Source: Candidatus Magasanikbacteria bacterium CG10_big_fil_rev_8_21_14_0_10_36_16 (lineage in GTDB: Bacteria; Patescibacteriota; Patescibacteriia; Magasanikbacterales; UBA922). Taken from it: 5,511 nucleotides of DNA. The notes beneath the pieces were generated by a model, which worked only from the letters and a program-made list of their open reading frames with translations, ran no database searches and was not told the origin of the DNA. Of the stretch, positions 1 to 5,397 are shown in pieces; the first letter of the stretch is position 1; the number at the start of each line of letters is the position of its first letter. The stretch spans positions 21,804-27,314 of the forward strand of contig PFBU01000057.1 in assembly GCA_002773185.1 (NCBI GenBank), given 5' to 3'. A program made the position numbers and the translations under genes.

Positions 1-633
1 ACTGGAATTATACAAGCTTGTATCCCTGTTACCACTGTGAAGAAATCACTAGGGCTTATTAGTTTTTCTATATGTTTTCCTGTTGAATTGCTTGTTGGAT
101 TGAAGACCGGAGCGAGTGTATCAATTGATGGAGTTTGTTTGACGGTTGTAAAAATATTAGAGAATGAAGTATTTTTTGATGTTATGCAAGAAACTCTTTT
201 AAGGACGACTCTTGGTAATCTTACATCTGGACAACGGGTAAATATTGAGCGTTCGTCTTCATCAGGAGGTGAGATTGGTGGACATATAATTTCAGGTCAT
301 GTTCATGACATGGCTAGCATAATTCACATTGAAGAATCAGAAAACAATCATGTAGTAACTTTTCAACTACCTTTAGGACTTTCCAAATACATTTTTAACA
401 AAGGTTTTATTGCTCTTGATGGTGCTAGTCTGACAGTAGTTGATCACAATTTTTCTGAGGCTACATTCAAAGTTTGGTTTATACCAGAGACTTTGGCACG
501 AACAACATTTGGTTTCAAAACTCTTGGCGATTCAGTCAATGTTGAAGTAGATCAATCTACACGTATTGTTGTTGATACTATTGAAAGAATTCTTCCTCAG
601 TATCTCAGTAACTTGAAAGATAAAAAAGATTAG
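1..633 (+). CDS. ribE: Riboflavin synthase, alpha subunit (5'-partial, first ~2 codons missing)
   Basis: Catalyses dismutation of two 6,7-dimethyl-8-ribityllumazine molecules into riboflavin plus a pyrimidinedione, the last step of riboflavin synthesis, as a cytoplasmic homotrimer. The frame is open from base 1 and begins TGIIQ; the family starts MFTGIIQ, so only about Met-Phe is missing. The GTG at 37 is internal and would delete the conserved N-terminus. Two lumazine-binding barrels are visible. The N-domain has SIDGVCLTV, ETLLRTTLG and GEIGGHIISGHVH. The C-domain has KGFIALDGASLTVVD and IPETLARTTFG. Restoring two residues puts Cys48, His97 and His102 where I recall E. coli having catalytic residues; Ser145/Thr147 and Asp186 are the matching C-domain positions. 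About 212 aa is normal length. No other rib gene follows, and no promoter or RBS is visible because the gene start is outside the window. The identification is secure. Confidence 0.95.
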   Translation, partial: TGIIQACIPVTTVKKSLGLISFSICFPVELLVGLKTGASVSIDGVCLTVVKILENEVFFDVMQETLLRTTLGNLTSGQRVNIERSSSSGGEIGGHIISGHVHDMASIIHIEESENNHVVTFQLPLGLSKYIFNKGFIALDGASLTVVDHNFSEATFKVWFIPETLARTTFGFKTLGDSVNVEVDQSTRIVVDTIERILPQYLSNLKDKKD

Positions 634-642
634 CTTTTTTAT
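620..642 (+). terminator. Possible weak terminator at the end of riboflavin synthase
   Basis: ATAAAAAAG (620-628) pairs with CTTTTTTAT (634-642) around a 5-nt loop that contains the TAG stop codon. The 3' arm carries a six-T run. The stem has only one G-C pair, so it may not form a working terminator. An 18-nt all-but-symmetric AT palindrome (666-683) follows and may add to it. The main argument in favour is position: a separate promoter starts about 80 bp later. Confidence 0.3.
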
Positions 643-693
643 AGTGAATACTTTTGTTGTTCAACATTTTTTAGCTAAAAAATTGTGTAAAGT

Positions 694-717
694 ATTTAAC
701 AAAGCATTTAACAAAGC
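694..717 (+). repeat. 12-bp tandem duplication just upstream of the rnpB promoter
   Basis: ATTTAACAAAGC occurs twice back to back (694-705 and 706-717). A degraded third unit (ATTGACAAA, from 718) provides the -35 box of the rnpB promoter. The -35 may therefore have arisen inside a slipped repeat, or the A/T-rich units may act as an upstream element. The function is inferred. Confidence 0.7.
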
Positions 718-718
718 A

Positions 719-747
719 TTGACAAATTCACTCTTTTTTGCTATATT
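719..747 (+). promoter_or_regulatory. Sigma70-type promoter for rnpB
   Basis: A perfect -35 TTGACA (719-724) is followed by a 17-bp spacer and a -10 TATATT (742-747, five of six consensus bases). Transcription would start near 754, about 20 nt before the helix P1 that closes the RNase P RNA. The optimal spacing and correct position upstream of an RNA gene make this one of the clearest regulatory sites in the window. Confidence 0.8.
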
Positions 748-756
748 TACCCTGTT

Positions 757-771
757 CCCGCTCAAAGCGGG
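757..771 (+). other. GC-rich hairpin in the rnpB 5' leader
   Basis: CCCGCT (757-762) and AGCGGG (766-771) form a perfect 6-bp stem with a CAA loop. It lies between the predicted transcription start and helix P1, so it would be in the precursor but not in the mature core. No T-run follows, so it is not an intrinsic terminator. It could be a processing signal, a protective 5' hairpin or an inserted palindrome. Confidence 0.5.
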
Positions 772-774
772 CTA

Positions 775-1191
775 GCATTTTACATTTGATGATCGCTCAG
801 TTTAGCCTTTTTGGCTAAGCTGTGAGGAAAGTCCGAACTTCCTTTGAAGAAATTCAATGTCAAGGTAGTGGATAACATCCACCCTCCGTCTCTCACGAGA
901 ATTGGAGCGGGAAAGTGCCACAGAGACTATACTAGTCCGCCGATTCGGCGGGCAAAAGGTGAAAAGTGGTTTGGTGTCATTTGCACAATTGACAAATGGC
1001 TACAAACTTCGGCTCCCAGTGATGGGATGTCGTGGTAAACCCTATCTGAAGAAAGAGCAGCGTTACGATTTATCGTTTCGAAAAGTTAGCTCGTTTGATC
1101 CCGACAGTAATGTCGGGACTAGATAAATGATCATCGCCCCACCCCTCGCGAGGGGTGGGATTACAGAATTCGGCTTATATTTGTAGAATGG
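775..1191 (+). ncRNA. rnpB: RNase P RNA (type A-like)
   Basis: Catalytic RNA of RNase P, which removes 5' leaders from pre-tRNAs. Conserved core blocks are present: GAGGAAAGTCCG (824-835), GTGCCACAGAGA near 915-926, GGTAAACCC near 1034-1042, AGATAAATGA (1121-1130) and ACAGAATTCGGCTTA (1163-1177). Helix P1 pairs CATTTTACA (776-784) with TGTAGAATG (1182-1190); P2 pairs GATGATC (788-794) with GATCATC (1129-1135). In P4, CCGAA (833-837) pairs with TTCGG (1169-1173), a compensated change from the E. coli CCGGG/CCCGG. P3 is 796-826, P12 uses CATTTG/CAAATG (978-998), P18 is CCCGACA-GTAA-TGTCGGG (1100-1117), and a P19-like hairpin occupies 1138-1159. The P15-P17 arm is very short and lacks the GGU that binds tRNA CCA. 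Ends are set from P1 and are approximate. The gene has its own promoter and terminator. Confidence 0.95.
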
Positions 1192-1196
1192 ACAAC

Positions 1197-1230
1197 AAAA
1201 ATCATCTTTGTAAATAAGATGGTTTTTTGT
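1197..1230 (+). terminator. Intrinsic terminator of rnpB
   Basis: AATCATCTT (1200-1208) pairs with AAGATGGTT (1216-1224), with one G-U wobble, around a 7-nt loop. The preceding A-run extends the stem against the six-T tract (1223-1228), and GTTTG follows. It begins 6 nt after the end of helix P1 and ends right where the next promoter's -35 begins, so the RNA gene and the glycan gene are separate units. Confidence 0.82.
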
Positions 1231-1259
1231 TTGACCAAAAGGTTTTTTTGGGGTATTAT
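1231..1259 (+). promoter_or_regulatory. Sigma70-type promoter for the sugar-phosphate transferase gene
   Basis: TTGACC (1231-1236, five of six bases) and TATTAT (1254-1259, five of six) are separated by exactly 17 bp. The predicted start is near 1266, giving a leader of only about 19 nt to the ATG at 1285. That leader contains no purine-rich SD sequence. It is the only convincing promoter ahead of the three glycan genes, so it may drive all of them, subject to the two long intergenic gaps. Confidence 0.72.
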
Positions 1260-1284
1260 AGGTATAAATTAACTATAAAAAAAT

Positions 1285-2703
1285 ATGAAACGTTCAGAAA
1301 TTTTACTCATGATTTTGCAAGTGCCGATTGATTTTTTGATGCTTGTTTTGGCTGGTTTCAGTGCTTATTCTTTGCGTTTTAGTCCTTGGATTGTCTCTAT
1401 CAAGCCGGTTATTTTTGGGTTGCAATTATCTGAATTTTTGAATATTGTGGGTGTTTTTGCAGTGGTTTGGCTTTTTATTTTTGCTGTACTTGGACTTTAT
1501 TCAGTCAATCCAAACCGTCGCTTTGCCAAAGATTTGGCCAAAGTCATTTTTGCTTGTTTTGTTGGTTTGTCAGTAGTAGCTTTGTACATTGTGCTTTCAG
1601 GTAATTTGTTTGATTCTAGATTTTTGGTAGTTTCTAGTTGGGCTTTTGCCATGTTTTATGTCATGTTTGGTAGATTTTTGGTTAGAGGTCTTAAAGCTCT
1701 TTTGTATCGTCTGGGTATTGGATTACGTCGGGTGGTAATTATCGGTTCAGAAAATATCAGTGAGACAATTGTCAATACTTTGAATAGTAATCCACGTTTG
1801 GGTTACAAAGTTGTGCAAGTGTACAAAAATTATAACAAGAAGTTGAATAAAGAATTATTATCTTTGAACTTAAATGAAATAATTTTTGTCAATCCTCGCG
1901 CCAATGAAGAAGAAACTTTGCAAGCCAAATATTTTACAGATTTACATCACATTGTTTTCAAGTATTCTGCTGATATTTTTGCAACTTATTCTACCAATAT
2001 GTTAGTCTATACTTTGGCTGGGGTGCCGATTGTAGAATTAAAAAAGACGCCACTAGATGGTTGGGGAAGGATTAGTAAAAGAATTTTTGATATTGTAATG
2101 AGTATTATTATTTTGATTATTATTAGTCCTGTTATGCTTTTGACTACAATTATTATTCTAATAGAAACAGGTCGTCCAATAATTTACAAAAATGAAAGAA
2201 TAGGAATTCGTGGTATGAAGTTTTTTACTCTCAAATTTCGTTCAATGTATCAGCAAGATTCTACCGGTAGCCAATTTGGTAAGTCAGGTTTGGAAGCTGA
2301 GAAAAAAGAAAAAGAGTTGATAAATAAAAATGGTAGTAAGCAAGGTCCAATTTATAAGATTGAAAATGATCCTCGTGTCACGCCCTTTGGTCGACTTATT
2401 CGTCGTTTCAGTATTGATGAGTTGCCACAATTTTTCAATGTTTTGTTTGGTAATATGAGTATTGTCGGACCACGTCCTCATCAACCAAGAGAAGTGGAAA
2501 AATATGCTGACAAATATCCTGATGTTTTCGTCTTGAAACCGGGTATTACTGGACTTTCTCAAATTTCTGGGCGTAGTGATTTGTCTTTTGAAGAAGAAAT
2601 GAAACTGGATATTTTTTATACCGAAAAGTGGAGTTTGTATTTGGATTTTATTATTTTTTTCAAAACCCCTTTTATTTTATTTAGAAAGAGGAGGGTACTT
2701 TGA
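1285..2703 (+). CDS. Polyprenyl-phosphate sugar-1-phosphate transferase (WbaP/WcaJ-like initiating enzyme)
   Basis: Predicted integral membrane enzyme that moves a sugar-1-phosphate from a UDP-sugar to undecaprenyl phosphate, starting a capsule, exopolysaccharide or O-antigen repeat. Residues 5-30, 49-71, 85-107 and 113-135 look like four membrane helices. Residues 148-250 resemble the CoA-binding-like Rossmann module of large family members (RRVVIIGS). The bacterial sugar transferase domain starts near KRIFDI (265). It has a hydrophobic helix broken by Ser281-Pro282, as in the re-entrant helix of this fold, then RIGIRG, TLKFRSM, NDPRVTPFGR, the catalytic Asp378-Glu379 dyad in SIDELPQ, VGPRP (394-398) and KPGITGLSQISGR. 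At 472 aa it has the usual length. A charged Lys/Glu-rich stretch (about 323-357) separates FRSM from NDPR. ATG 1285 suits the promoter and places the first helix at the N-terminus. Sugar specificity cannot be read from the sequence. Confidence 0.95.
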   Translation: MKRSEILLMILQVPIDFLMLVLAGFSAYSLRFSPWIVSIKPVIFGLQLSEFLNIVGVFAVVWLFIFAVLGLYSVNPNRRFAKDLAKVIFACFVGLSVVALYIVLSGNLFDSRFLVVSSWAFAMFYVMFGRFLVRGLKALLYRLGIGLRRVVIIGSENISETIVNTLNSNPRLGYKVVQVYKNYNKKLNKELLSLNLNEIIFVNPRANEEETLQAKYFTDLHHIVFKYSADIFATYSTNMLVYTLAGVPIVELKKTPLDGWGRISKRIFDIVMSIIILIIISPVMLLTTIIILIETGRPIIYKNERIGIRGMKFFTLKFRSMYQQDSTGSQFGKSGLEAEKKEKELINKNGSKQGPIYKIENDPRVTPFGRLIRRFSIDELPQFFNVLFGNMSIVGPRPHQPREVEKYADKYPDVFVLKPGITGLSQISGRSDLSFEEEMKLDIFYTEKWSLYLDFIIFFKTPFILFRKRRVL

Positions 2704-2715
2704 ATTTTAAAAGTA

Positions 2716-2816
2716 TAATCTTGATTGGATACGAAATACGAAAAATACGAAATTACGAAAATTTTTTAAGTAAGTTCGTATGTTCGTAAGTTTCGTATTT
2801 CGTATCCATAAGATTA
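2716..2816. repeat. 101-nt imperfect inverted repeat made of TACGAA/TTCGTA units
   Basis: This element fills most of the gap between two glycan genes. The left arm carries TACGAA at 2730, 2737, 2746 and 2754; the right arm carries TTCGTA at 2775, 2783, 2792 and 2799. The arms pair as TAATCTT/AAGATTA (2716-2722 with 2810-2816), an 18-bp perfect stem (2726-2743 with 2791-2808), then TACGAA/TTCGTA at 2746-2751 with 2783-2788 and at 2754-2759 with 2775-2780. Short internal loops separate the stems and a 15-nt AT-rich loop caps them. It ends 15 nt before the next ATG. It could be an mRNA hairpin that attenuates or stabilises transcript, or a non-autonomous mobile palindrome. The structure is certain; the role is unknown. 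Confidence 0.9.
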
Positions 2817-2831
2817 ATTACTTATTTATCT

Positions 2832-3947
2832 ATGAGAATTGCATTAGTTCATGATTATCTGTCTCAAGATGGGGGAGCTGAGAGAGTCTTGCAGGCGTTT
2901 CACGAAATTTGGCCAGAAGCGCCAATTTTTGTTTTGTTTTATGATCAGGATAAAATAAAAAGTTTTGCAGATGCTGATATTCGTGAATCTTTTTTGGCCA
3001 AATTTCCCTTTATAAAAAGTAAATATCAGTGGTATTTGCCACTCATGCCTATTGCCACAGAGAAACATAATTTGAGTGAATTTGATGTGGTACTTTCTTC
3101 TACTAGTGCTTTTGCCAAAGGTATTCTTACCAAAGAAGATGGCTTACATATTTCTTATTGTCATACACCAACTCGTTATCTTTGGTCTGACACACACGAA
3201 TATATCCAAGATCTCAAATATAATTTTTTGGTAAAATTATTTTTGCCTAGGCTAATCCACAAATTGCGTATTTGGGATAGAAATAGTGTGGATAGGGTGG
3301 ACAAGTTCATTGCCAATTCGCATACTGTTTTCAAAAGAATAAAAAAATATTATCGTCGAGAGAGTGATGTTATTTATCCACCAATTGATTTGTCCAAATT
3401 TTATATTAGTGCAGATGTTGAAGATTATTTTGTGACAGGTGGTCGTATTGTCAATTACAAACGTTTTGATCTTGTAGTTCAAGCTTTCAATCGTTTGGGT
3501 TATAAACTAAAAATTTTTGGTGATGGACCTGCTTTGGAAAGTTTGAAAAAATTAGCCAAAAGTAATATTGAATTTTTGGGTAGAATTTCTGACCAACAAA
3601 AGGCCAAAGTCTTGAGTCGTGCCAGAGCTTTCATTCACCCGCAAATAGAAGATTTTGGTATTACACCAATTGAGTCTATGGCTTCTGGTCGTCCGGTAAT
3701 AGCTTATGGAATGGGTGGAGTGACAGAAACAGTAGTGTCTGGTGTGAGTGGCTTATTTTTTTACAAACAGGATTGGGAAACACTTTTTGATATTGTTCTA
3801 AATTTTGATAAATATACTTGGGATAGTGTCAAAATTCGTGAACAAGTGAGTCGTTTTGATGAAAAGATCTTCAAAGAAAAAATAAAAAATTATGTAGAAA
3901 AACATTATTTGGATTTTTTGTCAGAGATGAATAGGTGTGAACTTTAA
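2832..3947 (+). CDS. GT4-family glycosyltransferase (GT-B fold)
   Basis: Retaining glycosyltransferase expected to add a sugar from a nucleotide donor to a lipid-linked glycan at the cytoplasmic membrane face. The N-terminal acceptor domain starts MRIALVHDYL followed by the glycine loop QDGGAERVL (12-20), typical of GT4 enzymes. It continues with SYCHTPTRYLW (108-118) and FIANSHTV (159-166). The C-terminal donor domain has GGRIVNYKRFDL, whose Arg205 and Lys210 are the expected phosphate-contacting residues. FGDGP (229-233) follows, then HPQIEDFGITPIES with the EX7E pair Glu273/Glu281, then SGRPVIAYGMGG. The length of 371 aa is normal and there is no signal peptide or membrane helix. It resembles WbaZ-type mannosyltransferases in its DYLSQDGGAER and YCHTPTRY blocks, but donor and linkage are unproven. 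No SD site precedes the ATG, and the TACGAA hairpin ends 15 nt upstream. Confidence 0.93.
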   Translation: MRIALVHDYLSQDGGAERVLQAFHEIWPEAPIFVLFYDQDKIKSFADADIRESFLAKFPFIKSKYQWYLPLMPIATEKHNLSEFDVVLSSTSAFAKGILTKEDGLHISYCHTPTRYLWSDTHEYIQDLKYNFLVKLFLPRLIHKLRIWDRNSVDRVDKFIANSHTVFKRIKKYYRRESDVIYPPIDLSKFYISADVEDYFVTGGRIVNYKRFDLVVQAFNRLGYKLKIFGDGPALESLKKLAKSNIEFLGRISDQQKAKVLSRARAFIHPQIEDFGITPIESMASGRPVIAYGMGGVTETVVSGVSGLFFYKQDWETLFDIVLNFDKYTWDSVKIREQVSRFDEKIFKEKIKNYVEKHYLDFLSEMNRCEL

Positions 3948-3982
3948 CATTTTTTATAAAGTCTTTTGTTTATTTTTATAAA

Positions 3983-4005
3983 AATCTAGAAAACTAGATT
4001 ATAAT
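3983..4005 (+). promoter_or_regulatory. Dyad abutting a TATAAT hexamer (possible operator/promoter)
   Basis: AATCTAG (3983-3989) and CTAGATT (3994-4000) form a perfect dyad around AAAA. Its last base is the first base of a consensus -10 TATAAT (4000-4005). No acceptable -35 lies 16-18 bp upstream, so a promoter here would need activation or be weak. If it is used, the second GT4 gene would have a leader of about 150 nt. In this AT-rich gap both signals could be chance. Confidence 0.3.
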
Positions 4006-4028
4006 AAAATAGAGATCCACCCCCACCA

Positions 4029-4051
4029 AAGGCGGACAGGCAAGGCGGACA
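4029..4051. repeat. GC-rich direct repeat in an AT-rich intergenic gap
   Basis: AAGGCGGACA occurs at 4029-4038 and again at 4042-4051, a 13-bp period. Just before it is a C-rich stretch (4016-4027) that nearly complements GGCGGA. The patch is far richer in G+C than its surroundings and looks like the remnant of a palindromic or repeated element rather than part of either neighbouring gene. Confidence 0.6.
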
Positions 4052-4080
4052 TGTAAAATTGAGATAATTAATAAGCTGAA

Positions 4081-4104
4081 TCTGCTGTGTCTGCTGACTG
4101 CTGA
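4081..4104. repeat. CTGCTG-type short repeats
   Basis: CTGCTG occurs at 4082-4087, 4091-4096 and 4098-4103, spaced 9 and 7 nt apart; the last two copies are CTGCTGA. They sit about 60 nt upstream of the second GT4 start. Together with the preceding GC-rich repeat they make up most of the non-AT content of this gap. No function is evident. Confidence 0.55.
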
Positions 4105-4161
4105 AAATTTTATTTAGCATCGCATTTTATTTATTTTTTACCTGCCAAAGAATTCTTAAGT

Positions 4162-5310
4162 ATGAACATAATTATTGACATCCGTAGTCTAACAGACAAA
4201 AAACGTACTGGAGTAGGTGAATATACTTACGAACTTTTGGATAACATTTTTCATCTTGACAAAACAAATAGTTATTATTTGTTTTTTAATTTTTTCAAAA
4301 AAAATTCTGATAATATCCCAAAATGGCAACAAGAAAATGTGCATTTTTTACAAACTAAATTCCCTAACAAAGTTTTGAATTTATTACTTTTGTGGAAGTG
4401 GGTGAAGCTCGACAAAATATTGCTCCAAAAAATAAACAAAGCAAATAACAAATTACCTTTAGAAAAAATAGATTATTGGTTTTCGCCAAATATAAATTTT
4501 GTAAATTTGTCAGAGGATACCAAGCACATCTTGACTATTCATGATCTTAGTTTTGAATTTTTGCCAAAATGTTTTAGCAAAAAAATGTTGTTGTGGCATA
4601 GTCTAATAAAGCCACAAGAACAAGCTCACCATGCTCATCTTGTCCTCACTCCATCGCAAAATACCAAACATGATTTGGTAGATATTTATCATCTCAACCC
4701 AAATTCTATCAGAGTGTTGTATCCAGGAATTAGTAAAAATTTTTTGGATTTTTTGAAAACCGAGGTAGCTGTAGAGTTTTTGCAGAAAAAATATAATTTA
4801 CCAAAAAAATTCATTTTCTTTTTGGGTACACTTGAGCCTCGCAAAAATATTTTGGGATTGATAGAAGCTTATCGCAAATCCAATCTGATAAACAAACATA
4901 TACATCTGGTCATAGCAGGGCGCAGAGGTTGGAAGTACAACAAAATTATTTCTACCATAGACAAAACTAGGGGAGTAAATTATATTGGCTATGTAGATGC
5001 GTTTGACAAGCCAGCACTTTATCGGTTGTCTAGTTTGTTTGTCTATCCTAGTCTTTATGAGGGTTTTGGTTTTCCGGTTTTGGAGGCGATGATAAGTGGC
5101 GTGCCTGTAATTACCAGCAATAGGTCTTCTTTGCCAGAAATAGCTAGTGAAAAAGTAAGATTAGTAAATCCCCACAATTTGTTTGAATTGAAAAATGCGA
5201 TGGTAGATAATTTTAGGAAAAAAGAAGAGAATCATTTTGTGGTAGAAGACTTCGCCAAATTTAATTGGGAGGAAATGGCTAAAGATTTTTTGGAGATGTT
5301 GTCTGTTTGA
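4162..5310 (+). CDS. GT4-family glycosyltransferase (mannosyltransferase-like)
   Basis: A second retaining GT-B glycosyltransferase, clearly different from the one upstream, so it probably adds a different sugar or linkage to the same lipid-linked glycan. The N-terminal domain begins MNIIIDIRSL and has the acceptor-side glycine loop RTGVGEYTYEL (15-25). LTIHDLSF (124-131) and VLTPSQNTKHDL (161-172) follow, as in WbpY/MtfA-like enzymes. The donor domain has FLGTLEPRKNI, with Arg227-Lys228 as the expected phosphate contacts, then LVIAGRRGW (249-257), SLYEGFGFPVLEAM with the EX7E pair Glu300/Glu308, and SGVPVITSNRSSLPEIA. The usual PEVAG glycine is Ser329 here, a mild deviation. The length of 382 aa is normal and no membrane helix is seen. 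The protein is notably Lys/Asn-rich in residues 80-100. ATG 4162 aligns with the family start; no SD site is visible. Substrate is not determinable. Confidence 0.93.
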   Translation: MNIIIDIRSLTDKKRTGVGEYTYELLDNIFHLDKTNSYYLFFNFFKKNSDNIPKWQQENVHFLQTKFPNKVLNLLLLWKWVKLDKILLQKINKANNKLPLEKIDYWFSPNINFVNLSEDTKHILTIHDLSFEFLPKCFSKKMLLWHSLIKPQEQAHHAHLVLTPSQNTKHDLVDIYHLNPNSIRVLYPGISKNFLDFLKTEVAVEFLQKKYNLPKKFIFFLGTLEPRKNILGLIEAYRKSNLINKHIHLVIAGRRGWKYNKIISTIDKTRGVNYIGYVDAFDKPALYRLSSLFVYPSLYEGFGFPVLEAMISGVPVITSNRSSLPEIASEKVRLVNPHNLFELKNAMVDNFRKKEENHFVVEDFAKFNWEEMAKDFLEMLSV

Positions 5311-5345
5311 TTTTTTTGAAGTGTTGGGGGTGTATTGGGGTGGAG

Positions 5346-5375
5346 TGACGAAATGAGCAAAAGCGAATTTCGTCA
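5346..5375. repeat. REP-like hairpin upstream of the transposase gene
   Basis: TGACGAAAT (5346-5354) and ATTTCGTCA (5367-5375) form a perfect 9-bp stem around a 12-nt loop (GAGCAAAAGCGA). It ends 22 nt before the ATG of a REP-associated-type transposase, the usual arrangement for REP palindromes and their RAYT enzyme. No T-run follows, so termination is not its likely role. A GTAG tetranucleotide, typical of classical REPs, is not seen at its edge. Confidence 0.6.
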
Positions 5376-5397
5376 AGCGTGTTTAAAAATATAAACT

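Noticed and set aside
37..39. GTG at 37 as the start of riboflavin synthase
   Set aside because: The frame is open back to base 1 and encodes the conserved TGIIQ N-terminus, so the true start lies just before the window.
666..683. AT-only palindrome ATTTTTTAGCTAAAAAAT as a strong terminator
   Set aside because: The stem would have only A-T pairs and no T-run follows; it may only assist the weak hairpin at 620-642.
844..1126. Two overlapping open frames (844-1038 and 902-1126)
   Set aside because: They lie wholly inside the RNase P RNA gene, whose conserved blocks and helices explain the sequence; the translations show no domain.
2714..2719. TATAAT as a promoter for the first GT4 gene
   Set aside because: There is no -35 at 16-18 bp upstream, and transcription from it would run straight into the TACGAA hairpin; in AT-rich DNA the hexamer is expected by chance.
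2727..2807. TACGAA repeats as a CRISPR array
   Set aside because: Units are 6 nt with gaps of 1-3 nt and are in inverted arrangement; there are no spacers of 25-40 nt and no cas gene.
2284..3482. Minus-strand open frames opposite the glycan genes (2284-2562, 2844-3068, 3252-3482)
   Set aside because: They are shadows of well-supported + strand genes, with no recognisable domains and low-complexity composition.
5326..5343. G-rich run as a G-quadruplex
   Set aside because: There are only two runs of four or more G and one pair, not the four runs needed for a standard intramolecular quadruplex.
5161..5376. Minus-strand open frame over the end of the second GT4 gene
   Set aside because: It is a shadow of the GT4 gene and runs into the palindrome; nothing recognisable is encoded.
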